Source of the DNA: Sequoia sempervirens
Lineage: Eukaryota > Streptophyta > Pinopsida > Cupressales > Cupressaceae
NCBI GenBank assembly: GCA_007258455.2
Contig: VDFB02193867.1
Span: forward strand, 532,013,071 to 532,077,070
Length of the DNA: 64,000 nucleotides
Direction of reading: 5' to 3'
A program made the position numbers and the translations under genes. Numbering within the stretch: the stretch's first letter is position 1; every line of letters starts with the position of its first letter. Below the pieces are notes generated by a model. It saw only the letters and a list, made by a program, of their open reading frames with translations, had not been told where the DNA came from and made no database searches. Positions 1-10,771 of the stretch are shown here, in pieces.

Positions 1-1341
1 TCATTGAGGTCATAGCTATGATTAGTAATGTTCCAACTAGCTTTTTGTTTTATTTTGAGACATCTAATTTATTTATTTCCCAAACTTTAGTGGAGAATTG
101 AAGGCTAATTGTTCGAAATTAAGAGGTTTCCATTGATGTTAACATGATGTCTACATGGTGACAATAGTATAGGAATTTTATTCAGTTTTATCGGAATCCA
201 TTCCCTACCAGAAGTGTTCTTTTCTAAAGAACCAGTGTGTTGGTTTTTGAGTTTGTAATTCGCCACAAGAAGAGATATGTCTCTGTGCTCTTAATATTAT
301 TATTATGACTCCTACATATAGCTATATTCAAGATCCTAATTAGTTTTGTGTTGAGAACATGAAGATATCATTGATAGAGTTCATCTTTGTACATTGCAAT
401 TGTTCCTCTATTCAGTACATCAGTGTGGGAGACTCCGCATTTTCATATGAAGAGTATTTCTATGTTATGGTTCTAATGGTAGTTTCTCTAATGTCAATAT
501 GATGAGAAACCAAAGCTATATTGAATCTAGAAGTGTACATTGGATTATAATTTTTTTGTTTAGATTCTTGCGTTGGACGACCTAATACATGATATACTCT
601 AAGAAGGTTAAATATTCTTTGTGGATGTTTTCTATAAGTCTACGCCGACTTGATATGATGCACTACTTGGATAAAAATGTTTTAATCTTATAAGGTTCTG
701 ACAAGAGTACTTTACTTGGTTTTTTTTCATCTAATTAGTCCAACCTAATTGATGAATGAGATATACTTTTATATATATAAGACCTTTTGAGGAAGGAGAA
801 GAAGTGTGTGTGTGTGGTGGAGAAGTGTCGTGTAGTGAAGTGCGAATAATATTAAGGGGTGTGTGAAGATCCGAGCCTAAATATTTTATTAGTTGAGGAT
901 CAAAACAAATTTTTTGAGTGACTGTTGTGTGATACAGTGCTTCTTATTCAAAGATTCATTGGAACTGAAACCTAGACATTGAAGGTGTATTCCATCAGTT
1001 CATACTCTTGGCAGTGAACCACAATCTTTGTATCTTCGCAGTTAGCTCCATCTTTTGTGTTCTAGTTGTGAGCCTTTCAAGGATAGTGAGTCTTGGAAGT
1101 GAGCCCTTTAATATTGTATATCCGAATATTATATTGTGAGCTAATCCTCATTATGGTTTTTCCCTTATTGGGTTTTCCACGTAAAACTCTGGTGTTCATG
1201 TGTGTTGATGTTGTGTCTTGATTCCATATCTTATTTTGATAAGTTAATCAGATTTGTGATAATATTTAGATGGATTTTATGTCAATGATTTTATGGAATA
1301 CTGATTCACCCCACCCCTCTTAGTATTTTGGATGTTCAATA
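1..1341 (+). repeat. 5' LTR of copia relic C1 (start lies outside the window)
   Basis: This is the 3' part of a Ty1/copia long terminal repeat. It ends where an initiator-Met primer site begins (1,342). Its last 300 bases share several stretches with the C2 LTR read on the minus strand: alternating 'gtgagcc / agtgagtc' motifs, a 'tattgtgag..aatcctca' block, a 'tttttccc..attgggttttcca' block and a C-rich segment just before the end. C1 and C2 therefore belong to related copia families. In C2 the TATA box lies about 555 bp from the LTR end, and here it lies about 570 bp from the end. Scaling from C2, the LTR should start roughly 150 bp before base 1. The last bases are ATA, where C2 has ACA. 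No matching 3' LTR of C1 is present. Confidence 0.8.
768..781 (+). promoter_or_regulatory. TATA box of the C1 LTR
   Basis: The run TTATATATATAAGACC lies about 570 bp before the LTR/PBS junction. This matches the relative place of the TATA box in the related C2 LTR. It would be the core promoter for the C1 genomic RNA. Confidence 0.6.
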
Positions 1342-1357
1342 ATTGGTATCAGAGCGT
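1342..1357 (+). other. Primer-binding site, initiator tRNA-Met (C1)
   Basis: ATTGGTATCAGAGCG contains the classic plant primer site TGGTATCAGAGC, complementary to the 3' end of initiator tRNA-Met. It directly follows the LTR end, as it does in C2. It fixes the plus orientation of C1. Confidence 0.9.
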
Positions 1358-1370
1358 GGTTCCTTGGAAG

Positions 1371-2350
1371 AAGCCTAACAACTTGGGGAAGGTCTTGAAA
1401 TTTGATTTCATGGAAGACAAAATATTTCTTCTTCCTTTGGAAGTAATATATTTTGGACATTCAGAAGAAAAAAAATATTTGAAGGACAAGTTGATGAAAG
1501 CGAATGAGGACATTGAAAAATTGCAAAGTAAATGTGAAGAAGCATGTGATCTACTAGATAAGGTAGATGCAACTATCTTCAGCCTGGTACAGTAGTTGGA
1601 AGAAAAGAAAAGGGTTGAAGACTGTCAGATAATTAAAATCCAGAAGAAGATGGAAGAATGTACAAAGCTTGAGCAAGAAGTGGAAACTCTGAAATTAGAC
1701 CTGAAGAAGGAAAAAAGTTTTATGGATAAATTTGCTACAAGTTCTACAATGTTGGACAAATTGATTGTTGGGCAGAGATTCTCTTTGGATAAAAGAGGTT
1801 TGGGATTTGAAGAAGGATAGTGTTCAAAGGAAAACATTTCTCCTATTCTAAAGACTCAATGCAATGGTGAAAAATTCAAGAGCACCAGAAGGACTCCCAT
1901 CAGACGACCTAATGCTCAAAGGTATTTATCTTTTAATGGCATATACTATTTTTGTAATAAATTTGGACGTACGGGAAAAAGATTGAAAATGTAGAATGAA
2001 TGATACTCTATCATTCTTCAGTTAGTGGTTTGAATGCAAGAAAATAGGATATGAATCTATGAATTGTAGAAAGAAGAAGTTGAACAAGGCTAATCAATGA
2101 AAACATAGATTGGATAAAAGAACTTTTAGATGGAAAATTTTTGTTTGCTATAATTGCAATAATTCGAAATGTTTTTTGAAAAGTGATAATCTAGTATAGT
2201 GACATGGAACATGAATTAAAAATGATCTAGAAGAAGTAAGAAAGGAAATGAAAATAATATGGAGAAAGGAAGGTGAATCTAAGCAAGTTGAATCAAAATC
2301 ATTATTGTCATCTGTATAATCTTTTGGTGCAGACACATCCGTCAAAAATT
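1371..2350 (+). pseudogene. C1 gag remnant: coiled coil and decayed zinc knuckles
   Basis: One frame can be followed from about 1,371 to 1,990 with in-frame stops at 1,593 and 1,818. The first part (1,440-1,770) is Lys/Glu-rich and coiled-coil-like. It ends in a QR...DKRGLGF segment that is typical of the C-terminal half of plant copia Gag. From 1,948 a decayed zinc knuckle is visible (FCNKFGRTGKR, second Cys pair lost). After frameshifts there are further knuckle-like pieces (ECKKIGHESMNC, CYNCNN). The N-terminal Gag domain seen in C2 is missing: the coiled coil starts only about 100 bp after the primer site, so an internal deletion is likely. No protease, integrase or RT follows. The element is not functional. 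Confidence 0.65.
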
Positions 2351-2361
2351 AATCGAGGAAT

Positions 2362-2376
2362 GCCTAAGGGGGAGTG
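2362..2376 (+). other. Polypurine-like tract CCTAAGGGGGAGT
   Basis: This purine run is nearly identical to tracts at 13,180 (plus strand) and 42,317-42,330 (minus strand, C2). In C2 the tract belongs to the 3' region just before the true polypurine tract. Here it sits between the gag remnant and ORF2. Confidence 0.5.
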
Positions 2377-2503
2377 ATAATTAGAATATTCAATAAAACC
2401 CCCTATCGATGCTAAATTTCACATCATGATAGAAGTGCATTTAATTAGGTAATGAACTCAATATTTTATCTAGAAGGAAGTTGCAAGCACACATGTGTGA
2501 AGA

Positions 2504-3157
2504 ATGAATTCAGAAGAATTTGAAAGGAAAAAACTTTACACAAATTTTGAGATGATCTTGTTATCTGAAACATTAATTGGAAAAGTATTTGGAATGAGAG
2601 GAATAGATTTAGGAAAATTAATGAAAACTTATTCTATGAATAGCATTGGTGGAAGGAAAGTTGCGTGTAGAGGAAGCTTGAAGAAACCTAAGCTACTACG
2701 TGCAGTGGGAATTCAGAATTTGGGTTCAGCAAGCAGGAAAGAGGTAAGTTGGTGCTTGTTGCTTCTAAGATACTTGTTGAATTCTATTAAAAGCAATGAA
2801 CACTCCCAAATTTTAGAGAATTCAGTAAAACTAGAACCTGAGCTCAAAATATATGCTGTCAAATCTTTAGAATTTGACCCTTTGGGCACTTTCTCAGAAA
2901 TTCCTCTTGGTGTTGTGGAAATTAAGGATGTTGGATCATATATTCATTAGAAATTGGAAGAACCCTCCTCTGGAAAAGGTAGAATAATATGATTTGAAGA
3001 ATTGATTGAGAATTATTTTTCCCTAAAGTTAGAATACAATATGCTTTTAAAAATAAAGTTGGATGAATGGAGCGATTTTTTGAACTTTACTAATGAGGAA
3101 AGATGCATCAGAATGGCTCATGACAGATTCATAATGAATATGTATGGCTCAATGAAT
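2504..3157 (+). pseudogene. C1 ORF2, 5' part (unrecognised protein)
   Basis: The reading frame starts at the ATG at 2,504, with no in-frame start just before it. It runs 218 codons with only two stops (2,948 and near 2,990). The first 148 codons are open. The frame continues past the stops through EELIENYFSLKLEY and TNEERCIRMAHDRF, and stops being plausible around 3,157-3,170, where E1 begins. It appears to continue in frame at 11,707. I recognise no domain. It is neither Gag nor Pol. It could be an extra ORF of a copia family or a captured host sequence. The two parts together would be about 710 codons. Confidence 0.5.
3153..3157. repeat. Possible target-site duplication TGAAT (left copy; right copy 11,702-11,706)
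   Basis: TGAAT stands at the left edge of E1 and directly after its right LTR. Removing 3,158-11,706 joins the two ORF2 halves in frame. The left end of E1 has lost its LTR, so the match could be chance. Confidence 0.4.
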
Positions 3158-5802
3158 CTTATGCAATAACTAGAGATGTGTTCCGGGATGTAACCGGCTT
3201 ACCATCCTCCAGACTGAATCTTGAATGCAGTTATAATAAAGGAAAAGGTTTAATTAGGAATTGCAGATTTAGGGTCAATGGATGAGTTATGAGATGCTTA
3301 GACTGACAGATCTATATTATGATGATGATGCATGTGAGATGATATGCAGAATTCTAATGATTTATGGATGCAAGATGAATGCATAATGGATGGATGATGG
3401 ATGTATTGGTGATGATGATTAACTATTCATGCTATGATGTTAGTGCAGCAAATGAAGAAATTAGATGATGACAAGAGGATCCAACAAGTCCATGATTGGT
3501 CGAGACTTTATTAGAGATGATGATGATGGATGATGATGATGATAAATGATGATGATTTGCTTATCAAGGATTGGGATTTTCAAAGGGTCACTTACTTTAT
3601 GTTTGATTACATGCCTAAGTACAATGCATCAAGGTATGAAGGACCAGGATGGCGTTGTACTTAGTGTGATGGACTTTGACTCGACAAACAGATAGGAGCA
3701 TTCCTGTTCACACTTGACATACGAAAACCTTGCTAGGGCATACCTAACAAAGCAAGTATTCGCCAAGTTATATTACAAGAGCGTCCAACAAGCATAGCAG
3801 ACAAAAGAATAATGATCGTTGCCCCATTCCTATCTCTCTAAATCCTTCATTCGGATATCATCGAGAGGTCCTTGGAATGAGTGCAATAAGATAAATCGAA
3901 AGAAAAGATCAAATACGCAAACAAGCCAATGTTCTTCATACCTCTAGCCAAAGGGATGTGTTTTGACAGGATAAGAATCCAAGGTGATATCCATAAATGA
4001 TGCCCATTGTCGGAATGATATATCCTAGGACATGCATTGTATAGGATGATGATGGTTTGATAAGTTGATTGATAGGCTATTGATATAAGGTTGACTGACA
4101 TGTCTGAAAATGATCAAGAGTTTGATTTTGTTTTAAAGATTTGTTGTTTAAATTTTGATTTTATGATTGAAGCTTTGCTTTTCTGATTGTTGTGATTGTT
4201 TCTATTTGTGTTGCCAAAGGATGAAGATGACGATCGGTTTATTATGGATGATTGATTGTGTGGGTGATTGCGAGATGAGACAGATGGATTTTTTCAAATA
4301 TTTGGATGTTTTTGGCGTTTTTGGAATGTTTTGAGGCTATTTTTGATTTTGATTTTTCAAATGTTTTGATTTTTGATTTTCTGAATGTTTTTGGGATTTT
4401 GTGTTTTTTTTTTTTTTAATGTTTTTGGATTTTTAATGTGATTCGAATGTTTTTGGATTTTGATGTTTTTTGAATGTTTTTGGATTTTGATGTCTCGGGG
4501 GCTGATCAGAGATTAGCCTTGCCTACGTTTAATCTCAGAGACGACGTAGTTTGGATTTCAATGTTTTTGATGTTTTCTGCTTTTTTGAGTGTTTTTTTTG
4601 GATTTTTGATATGTTCTGGATGTTTTTGGATTTTTGCATGATTTTGAAGATTTGGATATGGATGTGTAATGATATCAGTGCTTTGTTTGGGATTTTGTTT
4701 GAAAACCAAGCTAAGGTGGATTGATCAGATTGACGGATTGATGATGATGATAACATTGTTGAGGATACACAACAATGCAATGATAGTGTTATGCAACACA
4801 AGGATTGGGATGTTGATGGGATTGATGATGATAACATTGTTGAGGACGCACAACAATGCAAGGATAGTGTTAAGCAACACAATGATTGGGAAAGATATCC
4901 TAGGATGATGATGAGTTGATTGGATTTGATTTGATCAAGATTGTTGAAGCTTGGTTTCGAACAAAAGATGTTTGGATGATTTGATGTGACGTTGAAGGAT
5001 GCGTTTAGATGCGACTGATAGTGATTGTTTTGATCGATGTTCGATGAAAGATAAAGCTTTGATAAGGAATGTTTGTTCGTCAAAATATTCCATGGGCTAT
5101 GATTCAGATTATGGCTCACAAATGCTTTGACCAGTTTGGTTTCATATTTTCCAATGTTCGGATCGCCACATAAGTTGGAGGATATAGACCAAGATTTATT
5201 TTCGAAGCAAGATGGATATATCTGCCCCCAATGTCTAGCAATGTACGGAATGTCATGGGTGGATGCTCAGATAAGTGTACAGATGGATGGATACGCAAAG
5301 GATGTCAAGGATTATCTTGTCATAAGATGAGGTGTTCAGACAAAGAATGCTCATTTGGATAATGCTTCATAGCTCAGATAATGTTGCATAGGATAGGATC
5401 AATAAAAATGACCCATGTCAAGATGTTTTACCGTAAGCAAGCGTAAGGTGTGCCCCAAAATTGTATCAAGATCAAGATAACTAAGATGATGGATGCAAAT
5501 ATATGCGAATGGATTGGATAAATGGTTCATGGATGGATGGATTTATTATGGATAAGATGGATGGAATGCTCGATTTATTATGGATGGGATGGGATGCTTT
5601 CATCTGAACTGGAGCACATAGATGCTCGATTCTACACATGATGCCTGTTTGCCAGGTTTTCGTCATGGTCTTGCCCAAAGCGCCACCATAGTGGTTTTCA
5701 CTAGAGGACGATTTTTATCTTTACTATTTTCAATCCTTTTTCTGATTTTTTTGGATTTTCATATTTTTTGATTTTTTTGGTTTTTTCCGAAAGATTTTAA
5801 GC
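3158..5802 (-). other. E1 3' non-coding region with conserved blocks
   Basis: I see no convincing coding sequence here. From about 3,455 the region is collinear with E2 15,750-18,100. It contains GAT-rich runs (3,512-3,560). A G/T-rich stretch with repeated 'tgtttttggattt' runs from 4,290 to 4,650. A conserved block at 4,504-4,553 contains CCTTGCCTACGT followed by ACGTAG. A unit of about 80 bp is tandemly repeated (4,740-4,900), each copy carrying a CATTGTTG/CAACAATG hairpin. At 5,641-5,695 lies a block reading 'ctgtttgccaggtttt' that recurs in E2 and E3. Confidence 0.6.
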
Positions 5803-8800
5803 TCATGCTGAATCACAAGGTGTTGTTGATGTAGATGCCCCTGTCATAATGTGCCATCGATATCCTGCTTGAAGGAGCTGCTTTGCTAAGATATGTGCAC
5901 TTGAATGTAGCTTTTGGGATTCTTGATTTGCTTCATCGATACTGGAGTTAACTCTGTCTTTTTGCGTACATCGCGATAAAGTGCCTTCAGAATCCTTATG
6001 ATGAAGGGTCGTTGCCAATACACGGTCAATGTAAAAATTGGATATTATGTGTGGAGGCATGGATGGAGTGTGTTTAGGAATAAGAGATGGATTGGTTGAC
6101 AGTTTGGAACCTTTGACTCTCCAAACTTGGGAAGATGAGCAATGATGGATGGATACGGAAGTGTGTGTGGAATTAGGACCAACTGCTTGATATACTTTGT
6201 ACGTCGCTTGAAAAGCCTGCTTTTTCTTTTGCAGACATTCTTGATGGATACTTTTCCCTTTTTTATTTTGCCCCATAGTTTCTTTGACTGATGGAGTTTG
6301 ATAGGGATGATCTTTCTTTGTATGCTTTGGTATCCATGCATATTTGATTTGTCCATTATGCTTCTCAGCTTCTTTTGCTTTGATAACGTTCTTCGTACTT
6401 TGATTCAAATCTTTCTTTTGACGTTGGTCCCAATTCATGGATGGGGTGATGGGTGGATGACGATTCATGACGTGACTGGTTGTAGTATTGACACTAGCTT
6501 CATCATAAGGACTCTTCATGCTCCCTATGTTGACGTTTGCTTGAGACGAAGTTGCCCCTAGTATGGTGGTAGTAGTACCTTCATGCTTTGATTTCGCTTG
6601 CTCCAAGAGCTCTTGTGTATAATGCATTCTCTGATAAATGACTGTCGTAGGTGATGTTTCAATTTGCTGCTCTGCTAACTCTGGATGTTCTATTTGACTT
6701 GTTTCCTTAAACAGATAATGATGGATATATTTATTCATGATGTCCTCAATCTGAGTTTGGGACATATTTGATCCTGATGTTGACAACTCCATTTGATTGT
6801 AGGAGTTAAGAATATGCTCTTTTTGTGTAACAAAATCTTGTTCTAGATGAAGATCAGCTACGTGCCCATCTGTAGAAAGCATCTCATGGGTAGATGGAGG
6901 AGTATGTGCTACATGGATATGGTCATCTTGCATGGATAAGAGAGTGTTCATTAGATTATTGTAGTATCTTGAAGATACAAATTCTTGATCTTGATTAATT
7001 TCGGAGTTGCTTTCGACATGCTTTGGATCAAGTTCTTGACATGGGGTAGCTTCAAATGATGGATTTCTTACAAAGGGCTTTTGGATGTCGACATTGGGCA
7101 TGGTCAAGTTCAAGGTTCCTTCAGCATCTGTAACCATGAGGTCAAAGGGGATCAACATGTTTTGAAAATGACCATTGCTAGACCTTGGTGAAAGATTTTG
7201 ATCATGCTTTTGAATAAATTCTTGAGATATGTCCTCTACCTCATAAGGCAATGTAGAGACATTTTCAACATGATCATAGGTCGACGGATCGTGCATTATG
7301 TCAATAGGATCAAATAATCCTAACACTCCTTGAAAGAGATCAAAAAAAGTGGCTCTTGATGTATGGTAAGTTTATCATCGAATTGTGTAGATACATCCTC
7401 AATGTGCTCCTCGATGGAGAGGTTTTGATCATTATCTTCGACAATTGTGGCAGAGGGATTTCCAATGTCTTTGACCATAGGGTCAAACGATGTTGACATT
7501 TCTTGAATTGGCTCATTGTCGAGTTTTGTTGGTGGATTTTGATTGTGATTCAAGAGTGACTCTTGACATATGTTCATTTGATCATTGGATGAAGTAAACG
7601 TGTGCTCAGTGATGGATTGATCTTGATCCTTGTTTTCAATAGTTGTCATCTTTTGTGTTTGTGCTCGTGTTGGTTGGGTAGCTTGAGAGGCTTGGGCAAC
7701 TTGAGAGGATTTTTTCACACTTTGAGCTTGTGTTGCTTGTTGCATGGCTAGATATTGTTGGTATCCCTTCTGAAAAGTAGCTTGTAATGTCGCGTTGTAT
7801 TGGATTGATGTGGTGGAAATTGGTGGTGGTGGGGGTGGTGGTGGATTCGAAATCATGTTGGATGTAGTGACAAGTTTTTGAGATACGCTCAGAGCGATCA
7901 TGGTAGTGAGGGATTGAGATGTGATGGGTGTGATAGTGGTGTTTGGAATGATTGCAGGGATAGTGATGGTTGGAATGAACGAGGTGATAGGTCCTTGGGA
8001 GACCATATTTTGATTTGGGATCATTGCTGTTGCATGATTGGATACCATCTGTTGGTGCGATGTCGATGGTATATTCAAAGGATTTGATGTGATGGCTTTA
8101 TTGGCGTTATGTGGATTGATTTGGGTGGCGTGATTGGTGTTAGGTAAAGGGGGAATCCCTAAACCAAGGAATGATGTAGGTAATGGTGGTGGAGATTTCC
8201 CTTGGCGCAATGCCTCAACTATTTTGGAAAGTTCCTCAATTTGATCTCGCCAAATTTGTTCTTGATTTTGATCTTGGCTCATTTGAGATAGTTGATTTGG
8301 CTTGTGTTCAAGTAGTTTTGGCATGCATGCTTGCGGTTTTTGAATGGGATTATGGGAAAATTGACTTTGGATAATGTTTTGATTTGGCATGATAGGATGA
8401 ACATTGTTGGTATTGGGAATCATTTTTCCAAAGTTTTCCGAGTTAGGATTCATGTTTCGAAAAAATGCATTTGGTATATCCACATTTGGTTTGTAGGGAT
8501 TTGGTGGAATGACGTTCATTTCAAGGCTCATGCATTGATTATTCGATTGATAGACTTGTAGGTTTGGGCTTTGATTTAAATCTATCATGGGGAGATGTGT
8601 TCCAAAATTCAGATTGGGCATACTCACATTTGTTGTACCATTGACATTTGTCGAAGGCAATGATCCTATGTATGGATTGTATAAGTGTGAGTTTTGATAA
8701 TCAATCGGAATTGCAAGGCTTTGAAGATTCAATTGATTTGGATTGCTCAAGATGTATGGATCAAGTTTGTATTCCATGTTCTTCTTGTGTTTTGACCTTG

Positions 8801-8834
8801 TTATGAAATTGACTTCTAAAGTTCTTAGGACCAA
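5803..8834 (-). pseudogene. E1 giant ORF, about 1,010 codons with one frameshift, function unknown
   Basis: Two overlapping open frames (8,834-7,320 and 7,326-5,803) become one of about 1,010 codons if the A run at 7,342-7,348 had 8 bases instead of 7. The E2 counterpart reads straight through this point (LFKGVLTLFDP against LFQGVLGLFDP). The N-terminal 300 residues are Asn/Pro/Gln/Ile-rich with an IDYQNSHLYNPY segment shared with E2. A poly-Pro run, an Ala/Gln stretch and degenerate internal repeats of an 'SxxFDxMVxD / EDISQEF' type follow. A basic segment near residue 825 contains IKYAWIPK. The C-terminus ends near LLQAGYRWH. There is no zinc knuckle and no enzyme motif. The position right after the leader suggests a Gag-replacing or Gag-derived structural protein, but this is inference. 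Confidence 0.65.
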
Positions 8835-10750
8835 TGACGAGATGGAGGATGAAATGTGTAAATGATATGAGTGTTTGAACGTTTAGGAACTTTGGATCAA
8901 TGCTATACTTAGGGATTTTGATTTTGATTGTTTGATGTGGATGATGAACTTGTAAACCCTAAGATGTTGGATGTGATCTTAGGATGAACTTGTTCCAAGG
9001 ATGGTTGATTTAATTAAATGTATGAGAAAGGATGCATTCCCACACACTTTAACTAAATGAGATGATTTTGATTTTGATGATGTGCCTAAGTCTAGAATGA
9101 TGTTTTCAAAAGCTCTAAAGTTGGTTTGGATGAGTGAATTTTTGATCAATGGTTGAGTTGGATGAAATGTTTGATTTGATCCTAAAAGACTTAGAGAGAC
9201 TTTGTTTACTAGGCCAAGGTATTGGAGAACACACTTTTCTCTAAGAGCAATCAAAAGACCAATATGACCAAAAGATATCAAGCACATGTGTGGGGTCCAA
9301 TTTGTTATCTTTGCTTAATGAGCACTTTTTACCAAAAACACTCTCTTTGATTAAGGTTTCAAACTAAGATGTCCAATGTCTTAATTTCCTTAAACCCCAC
9401 AAGATATTTTATGTGGAAATTCAATGAACTTAAGGCAAGGGTTTTCCTATTGTTTACTCAAGAAGAAAAATTGAGGTATAATCCAATGCTTAGGAACCTC
9501 TAGGACGTGAATCCCAAGGGAAAGCAATAACATATGGATTGAGTCAATGATATTTGTCTTCAAGAGGGTTTGAAATTTTGAGAATCATGTTGAATGTTTG
9601 TTTGCAAAATGTTTTCGAATACACACTGTGTTTTCAAACGAAGAACAATTACAAGCCCTATGGATGTGTAAGACAATATTTGTTGGATTCCCACTTGGAC
9701 AAGTCCAGCTACGCTTATCTCTAGCGGATGGTTAGATGCTTGACCCCAGCTCCCCTCCTGGCTCATTAACGTCAATCGGGGCAGCCAAGCATCAACACCC
9801 ATGAAACTCCCATGGTGCTTTCCATCTCTACTAGAAGACCGTAAGAGTGTGGGGTGGCTTCAGAATGACCGTTCTTGCACCAACAAATAGATTAAGGATT
9901 TTGGAAAATTCTAGCACATAGGTTCTAGTAAGGACTTTCCGTTCGTGGAGTTTGACCCATACGGCAAGAGTCCCCTTTCGGATCCATCCTGTCGGAGCCA
10001 ACTGCATGATTATGGCATTTAACCAAAACCCTCATTTATATCCCAGCTAGAAATACTCTTGGCTTTAGAGTGTTACCGGTTGAGTTGTCCCTTGGGTGAG
10101 TACTTTTTCCCCAAGGCAGGCCCTCTAAGATAAACAAAAGCGAGCAAAGACACAATCCGTAACTCGATCGATCTTTGATGGCACAAAGAAAGAGAATGTA
10201 CGCGAAAATTCCCCTACTCACACTCGCACAAGATGTTCAATTTTTAAGCCCAAATTGAAGTGTTTCAAAGCCATAAAATGTATTTTGAGTGTTTCTCTTG
10301 CACCCTAGATCGCACGAAGCGCAAGGGGAGAGGATACGTACTCAAAAGACAATCACACAATTCAAACACTTGTTCGTTTTATACCTTTCAAAGCAATTGT
10401 GAATTCGTTTTAAATACCAAATGAAATATGAAGATTGCTTGTTCAATTTTTAACCCAAAACGAACTCTAGTAAGTTTGTCCTAAGATTCGTTTTAAGCCC
10501 TTTGCAATGAAAATCAAATTGTTCGTTTTAGACCAAAATGAAAATTAGTGTTCTAAAACAAAAGATAAACAATTTCGTGAGGTAGTGTTGATCAAACACT
10601 AAATTGTTTAAAAACACATTGTGTTTTCAAAAAAGAAAAAAAAATTCCCCTCCTTTCGTTTTCGTTTGATAGCCTCCTCCTTCGCTTTGTACTTTTTTGC
10701 CTTTGCTTTTCCTTTGTACCTTTGTTGTTCATTTGTACAGCAAGCCTTGG
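8835..10750 (-). other. E1 long 5' leader
   Basis: About 1.9 kb lies between the primer site and the ORF, with no sustained frame. It is collinear with the E2 leader, notably 9,660-9,900 and 10,030-10,130. A TATA-like motif on the minus strand (10,034-10,043) is conserved in position in E2 and E3. Such long leaders are usual in Tat/Ogre elements. Confidence 0.6.
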
Positions 10751-10768
10751 GCCCTCCTTCTAGCGCCA
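10751..10768 (-). other. Primer-binding site of E1
   Basis: On the minus strand TGGCGCTAGAAGGAGGGC starts three bases after the LTR end. It begins with TGG as a site for a tRNA CCA end must. The same sequence with one change stands at the matching place in E2. I do not assign the tRNA. Confidence 0.7.
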
Positions 10769-10771
10769 AGA

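Noticed and set aside
1342..1357. Possible tRNA-Met gene
   Set aside because: Only the 3' end complement is present, beside an LTR, so it is a primer-binding site. No cloverleaf can be formed.
4669..4908. 79-codon Met-rich plus-strand frame and neighbouring short frames
   Set aside because: They arise from the GAT/ATG-rich tandem repeat of the E1 3' region.
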